DNA of 8,646 nt from Peptococcaceae bacterium (GTDB taxonomy: Bacteria > Bacillota > Dehalobacteriia > UBA4068 > UBA4997). The DNA is taken from positions 1 to 8,646 of the forward strand of contig JAHZFN010000271.1 in the NCBI GenBank assembly GCA_019421315.1, read 5' to 3'. Shown piece after piece: positions 6,025 to 8,646 of this stretch. Under the pieces are notes generated by a model. The model was not told where the DNA came from, made no database searches, and saw nothing but the letters and a program-made list of their open reading frames with translations. The number at the start of each line of letters is the position of its first letter. The first letter of the stretch is position 1. The position numbers were made by a program, and so were the translations under genes.

Positions 6025-6134
6025 TTTTTAACGACGTCGTGTTGTTAAACTTCGTTCAACAGTCTGTTCGCTATGTTTTTTCGGTGAAATCTGTTATTGC
6101 GCATTCTTTTGCCGATTTGGGTTGCTGAAATTTG
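6025..6134 (+). repeat. Structured intergenic repeat, copy 4
   Basis: TTTTTAACGACGTCGTGTTG (6025-6044) is a variant head, containing the perfect palindrome ACGACGTCGT (6031-6040), followed by GTTAAACTTCG as in copy 1. The body matches copy 2: TCTGTTCGCTAT, a GGTGAAATCTGTTATTGCGC block and ATTCTTTTGCCG. The conserved stem is TCGGTGAA (6081-6088) with TTTGCCGA (6108-6115), 8 pairs including two G-T. It ends against the 16-bp inverted repeat at 6135. Its translation in the copy 1 frame resembles copy 1 for about 30 residues before a stop. It is non-coding as far as I can tell. Confidence 0.65.
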
Positions 6135-6183
6135 AGTGTACAGTGGTTAGCTGTCAAAAGAAAAATTCTAACCACTGTACACT
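6135..6183. repeat. 16-bp perfect inverted repeat with 17-nt loop
   Basis: AGTGTACAGTGGTTAG (6135-6150) and its exact reverse complement (6168-6183) flank a 17-nt A-rich loop. There is no T-run after the stem on either strand, so it is not a standard intrinsic terminator, although it sits between converging transcription units. Alternatives are a regulator operator, a remnant of inverted-repeat-bounded DNA, or a mobile-repeat end. A perfect 16-bp match is unlikely to be chance. Confidence 0.75.
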
Positions 6184-6258
6184 TAACCAATTATCTTAAC
6201 CGGGTAAAGTTTGGTAAATCCCTTGTTTCGCAGCCGTATCGGCGCAGTCAAATTTAAT

Positions 6259-6321
6259 AAAATTTTTTCGGCGGCGGGGCTGTGTTGCAATGTTTTGCAA
6301 CGGCTCTGCCGCTGAAATTTT
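6259..6321. other. Long imperfect stem-loop downstream of the ykgJ-like gene
   Basis: A nested inverted repeat is centred near 6292. GTTGCAA (6284-6290) pairs with TTGCAAC (6295-6301) around a 4-nt loop. Outside this are GGGC/GCTC (6277-6280 and 6303-6306) and GCGGC/GCCGC (6271-6275 and 6308-6312). The outermost arms are AT-rich: AAAATTTTTTC on the left and GAAATTTT on the right. On the minus strand the stem leads into a T-rich tail, so it may terminate the gpmI-ykgJ transcript about 160 bp after its last stop codon. That use is inference. Confidence 0.5.
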
Positions 6322-6465
6322 GTGGAAAAATCTGTTTTTGTTAACAGTTCATCGGGGTAAATCGGCAAAAATATGCTTTTCTTTGCGAAAAACCCCTGTT
6401 TTTCACCGCAAAAGACGACATACTCCGAAACATAGTTGTTCACAGAGTTTTCCACACTTTCCACA
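6321..6465. promoter_or_regulatory. Cluster of DnaA-box-like 9-mers
   Basis: Measured against TTATNCACA, three plus-strand matches occur close together: TTGTTCACA (6436-6444, one mismatch), TTTTCCACA (6448-6456, one mismatch) and CTTTCCACA (6457-6465, two mismatches, directly abutting). A minus-strand TTTTCCACA (one mismatch) lies at 6321-6329. On the minus strand the block reads like the TGTGGAAAA-rich stretches seen near clostridial replication origins. No perfect box is present, and no dnaA, dnaN or rpmH gene is in the window, so an origin is not claimed. DnaA-dependent regulation or titration is possible. Confidence 0.35.
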
Positions 6466-6477
6466 GCAAGCTGTTGA

Positions 6478-7131
6478 TTACTCGGTTTTTTCTGTTAAAA
6501 TTTGCCAGTTTTCGGGGCTGATTATTGATTTTAACGGTATATTCCGCCAGTTTTGCGGTTCAACCTCCGAAAAACCGCTTTGGGGATAATCATCAATTTT
6601 GCATTCTTTCAGCAAATCCTGCCATGGGTTTTTGTTCAGACTCAGCAGGCGGCGGCAAAGCTCGTCCTCCCCTGCGTTGATAATGTCGCCCCGAATGTCG
6701 ATGGCAATTTGGCTTTTGGGCAGGCAGCAATGGGTTTGGCAGACCAGCGAACGGTAAATATGCTCTCGGCATTCCTGCTTTTCCTTGTTCAAAAAATAGC
6801 AGGAATAATCGTCGTTTCTTTTCAGCACAATGTCGATGGCTTCGCCCGCCAGATGAATTTCCGCCGTTTCCCGCAGCCAATCGGCAAGGGTTACCTCAGC
6901 CTCGGTTTTGGCGGCAAGCTTCGCCGTCAGTCCCTTTGCCAAAGCAAAATCCGCAACAGTCAGAGGAATTCTTTCGTACCAGCAGCCGTCGCAGCCGCGG
7001 CACTCCGCCATGGTGTTGTTCTGAAATTCGTTGAGGGCGTCCACATAATCGCCCAGAGTTTCCGCCTCATGCTCCAAAAGCAGGTCGTAACCGAATTGAT
7101 TTTCGGCAAATTCTTTTAAATATATCTTCAT
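6478..7131 (-). CDS. YkgJ-family cysteine cluster protein
   Basis: This 217-residue cytoplasmic protein has a cysteine pattern typical of the YkgJ / CxxCxxxCC family, thought to bind zinc or an iron-sulfur cluster. It has CRGCDGC (Cys44, Cys47, Cys50), then Cys111, Cys121 and the CQTHCC group (Cys131, Cys135, Cys136), with YRSLVC preceding the last group. The enzymatic role is not established for most members. It begins 22 bp after the gpmI stop on the same strand, so the two are probably co-transcribed. No Shine-Dalgarno sequence is visible in that AT-only gap, so translation may depend on coupling to gpmI or on leaderless-like initiation. Met41, just before the cysteine group, is a less likely start because it would drop a conserved-looking N-terminal helix. 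No signal peptide. Confidence 0.8.
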   Translation of the reverse strand: MKIYLKEFAENQFGYDLLLEHEAETLGDYVDALNEFQNNTMAECRGCDGCWYERIPLTVADFALAKGLTAKLAAKTEAEVTLADWLRETAEIHLAGEAIDIVLKRNDDYSCYFLNKEKQECREHIYRSLVCQTHCCLPKSQIAIDIRGDIINAGEDELCRRLLSLNKNPWQDLLKECKIDDYPQSGFSEVEPQNWRNIPLKSIISPENWQILTEKTE

Positions 7132-7153
7132 AATTATATTATATCTTTATTAT

Positions 7154-8646
7154 TTATTTGATTAAGGTTTCTCCCGTCATTTCGGCAGGCTGCGGCAAAT
7201 TCATAATCTGCAGCAGCGTGGGCGCAATATCTTTCAGGGCGCCGCCGCTCTTAAGTTCGCAGTCATAACCCACAACGATAAAAGGCACTTTGTTGGTGGT
7301 GTGGGCGGTAACGGGTGTGCCGTCCGCTTCAAACATTTTTTCCACATTGCCGTGGTCGGCGGTTACCAAAAGAACGCCGTCTTTGGCAAGGATGGCGTCT
7401 TTGATTCTGCCCATGCATTGATCAACCTTTTCCACAGCCTTGACTGCGGCTTCCATAATGCCTGTGTGTCCCACCATATCGGGGTTGGCAAAATTCAAAA
7501 TAATTAGGTCGTATTTGCCGCCGTCGATTTCCGCCAAAACCTTTTGGGTAACCTCTTCGGCGCTCATCTCAGGCTGCAGGTCGTATGTGGCAACCTTGGG
7601 CGAAGGCACCAAAATGCGGTCCTCGCCCGGATTGGGTGCTTCCACGCCGCCGTTGAAGAAAAATGTAACATGGGCGTATTTTTCCGTTTCGGCAATGCGC
7701 AGCTGCTTTTTACCCATCTTGGATACATATTCGCCCAGGGTGTTTTTCAGCTCCTCCTTGGGGTATGCCACGGGCAGCGGGAATGTGGCGTCGTATTGGG
7801 TCATGCAGGCATAAGCCACCTGCGGTGCAACGGGGCGGGCAAAGCCTTCAAAATTCTCTTCATAAAAGGCTCTGGTGATTTCTCTGGCACGGTCGGCTCG
7901 GAAATTATAAAAAATTATGCTGTCACCGTCGGTGATTTTGCCGTTAAATTCGCCTTTTTCGTCCACAACGCAAAACGGCACGATAAATTCGTCGGTAACG
8001 CCCTCGGCGTAGGATTTTTCCACCGCAGATATGTAGTCGGTAACCTTTTCGCCCTCGCCCAAAACCATGGTTTTCCAGGCGGTTTCAACTCTGTCCCAGC
8101 GTTTGTCGCGATCCATAGCGTAAAATCTGCCGCCCACGGTGGCAACCTCGCCGAAGCCTATGTCCTCTGTGAAATCCTTAAGCTCACGCAGAAAATCGGC
8201 GCCGCTGGTGGGGCTGACGTCCCTGCCGTCCATGAAGCAATGGACAAAGGCTTTTTTCACACCGTTCATTTTCGCCATCAGCAAAAGAGATTTCAGATGA
8301 AAAATGTCGCTGTGTACGCCGCCGTCAGAGAGCAAACCGAAAAAGTGCAGCTTGCCGCCGTTGGCTTTTGCCTTTGCCATGGCGTCCAGAAAAACGGGGT
8401 TTTGGTAGAAATCGCCGTCGTTGATTGATTTGGTAATTCTGGTCAAATCCTGGTAAACAACACGTCCTGCGCCGATGTTCAAATGTCCAACTTCCGAATT
8501 GCCGATTTGTCCCGACGGCAGACCAACCGCTTCGCCGCTGGCGTCCAGGGTCGTGTTGGGCATTTCCGCCGCCAACTTGTCGAAATTCGGCACTTCGGCG
8601 TGGCTGAATGTGTCGGAATCCAAGCTCGTTTTCATGCCCCAACCGT
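7154..8646 (-). CDS. gpmI: 2,3-bisphosphoglycerate-independent phosphoglycerate mutase (5' end outside window)
   Basis: Cytosolic manganese enzyme of glycolysis and gluconeogenesis that interconverts 3- and 2-phosphoglycerate. The frame is open through the right edge and reads GWG just before the internal ATG at 8635. The true start is therefore off the window, and the edge cuts the Asp codon of the DGWG motif, a metal ligand. Numbered from that internal ATG, the other metal ligands are present: Ser47 in GNSEVGH, Asp386 and His390 in NPDMVGH, Asp427 and His428 in TADHGN, and His445 in TAHT. Substrate-site motifs include SDGGVHS (103-109), MDGRDVSPTSG (135-145), GGRFYAMDRDKRWDR (168-182) and NFRADRAREI (244-253). 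The 493 visible residues lack only about 15 of the usual total of roughly 510. It is the upstream gene of a probable two-gene unit with the ykgJ-like gene. The assignment is secure. Confidence 0.97.
   Translation of the reverse strand, partial: GWGMKTSLDSDTFSHAEVPNFDKLAAEMPNTTLDASGEAVGLPSGQIGNSEVGHLNIGAGRVVYQDLTRITKSINDGDFYQNPVFLDAMAKAKANGGKLHFFGLLSDGGVHSDIFHLKSLLLMAKMNGVKKAFVHCFMDGRDVSPTSGADFLRELKDFTEDIGFGEVATVGGRFYAMDRDKRWDRVETAWKTMVLGEGEKVTDYISAVEKSYAEGVTDEFIVPFCVVDEKGEFNGKITDGDSIIFYNFRADRAREITRAFYEENFEGFARPVAPQVAYACMTQYDATFPLPVAYPKEELKNTLGEYVSKMGKKQLRIAETEKYAHVTFFFNGGVEAPNPGEDRILVPSPKVATYDLQPEMSAEEVTQKVLAEIDGGKYDLIILNFANPDMVGHTGIMEAAVKAVEKVDQCMGRIKDAILAKDGVLLVTADHGNVEKMFEADGTPVTAHTTNKVPFIVVGYDCELKSGGALKDIAPTLLQIMNLPQPAEMTGETLIK

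Noticed and set aside
6183..6464. 93-codon minus-strand frame with a GTG start
   Set aside because: It has no ribosome binding site, no recognisable family and a basic low-complexity composition. It overlaps the DnaA-box-like cluster, the long stem-loop and one base of the perfect inverted repeat. It is most likely an open frame over regulatory DNA.
6321..6465. Chromosomal origin of replication
   Set aside because: The DnaA-box-like sites are imperfect, and none of the usual origin genes is in the window. Kept only as a possible DnaA-binding cluster.

Overview
The window looks like chromosomal DNA from an anaerobic, low-to-mid GC member of the Bacillota, most likely Clostridia. The evidence is the gene set (a Gram-positive-type DnaK, oligoendopeptidase F, a DUF3243 protein and a cofactor-independent phosphoglycerate mutase), AT-rich intergenic spacers and strong GGAGG ribosome binding sites. 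I cannot name the genus. No transposase, integrase, tRNA, rRNA or CRISPR array is visible.

Layout: five of the six supported protein genes lie on the minus strand. Reading right to left, gpmI (cut by the right edge exactly in its first metal-ligand codon) is followed 22 nt later by a cysteine-cluster protein of the YkgJ type. A long non-coding stretch (5859-6477) comes next. The only plus-strand gene, a 91-residue DUF3243 protein, sits at 5583-5858. Divergent from it are pepF (oligoendopeptidase F) and a DUF2156/GNAT-fold protein, which ends in a clear intrinsic terminator. Last comes an orphan dnaK paralogue with no grpE or dnaJ beside it. The genes are ordinary housekeeping or accessory functions: glycolysis, peptide turnover and protein folding. 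They do not form one pathway.

The unusual content is between the genes. A structured repeat family occurs four times: minus strand 1-190, then plus strand 5359-5520, 5852-5989 and 6025-6134. Three copies share a 15-nt head, AACGACGTGGATGTT; the fourth has a variant of it. The heads follow a run of T residues and/or a stop codon, and copies 1, 2 and 4 share a downstream body of about 100 nt with a conserved hairpin. In the third copy the head leads into two tandem 48-49-nt hairpins that start exactly 60 nt apart. They differ at many positions, yet every paired position that changed still pairs. This looks like an RNA structure under selection, or a structured mobile repeat.

The same spacer then holds a 16-bp perfect inverted repeat (6135-6183), a long imperfect stem-loop (6259-6321) and a cluster of DnaA-box-like 9-mers (6321-6465). 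The upstream regions of dnaK and pepF carry short perfect tandem repeats of 12-14 bp.
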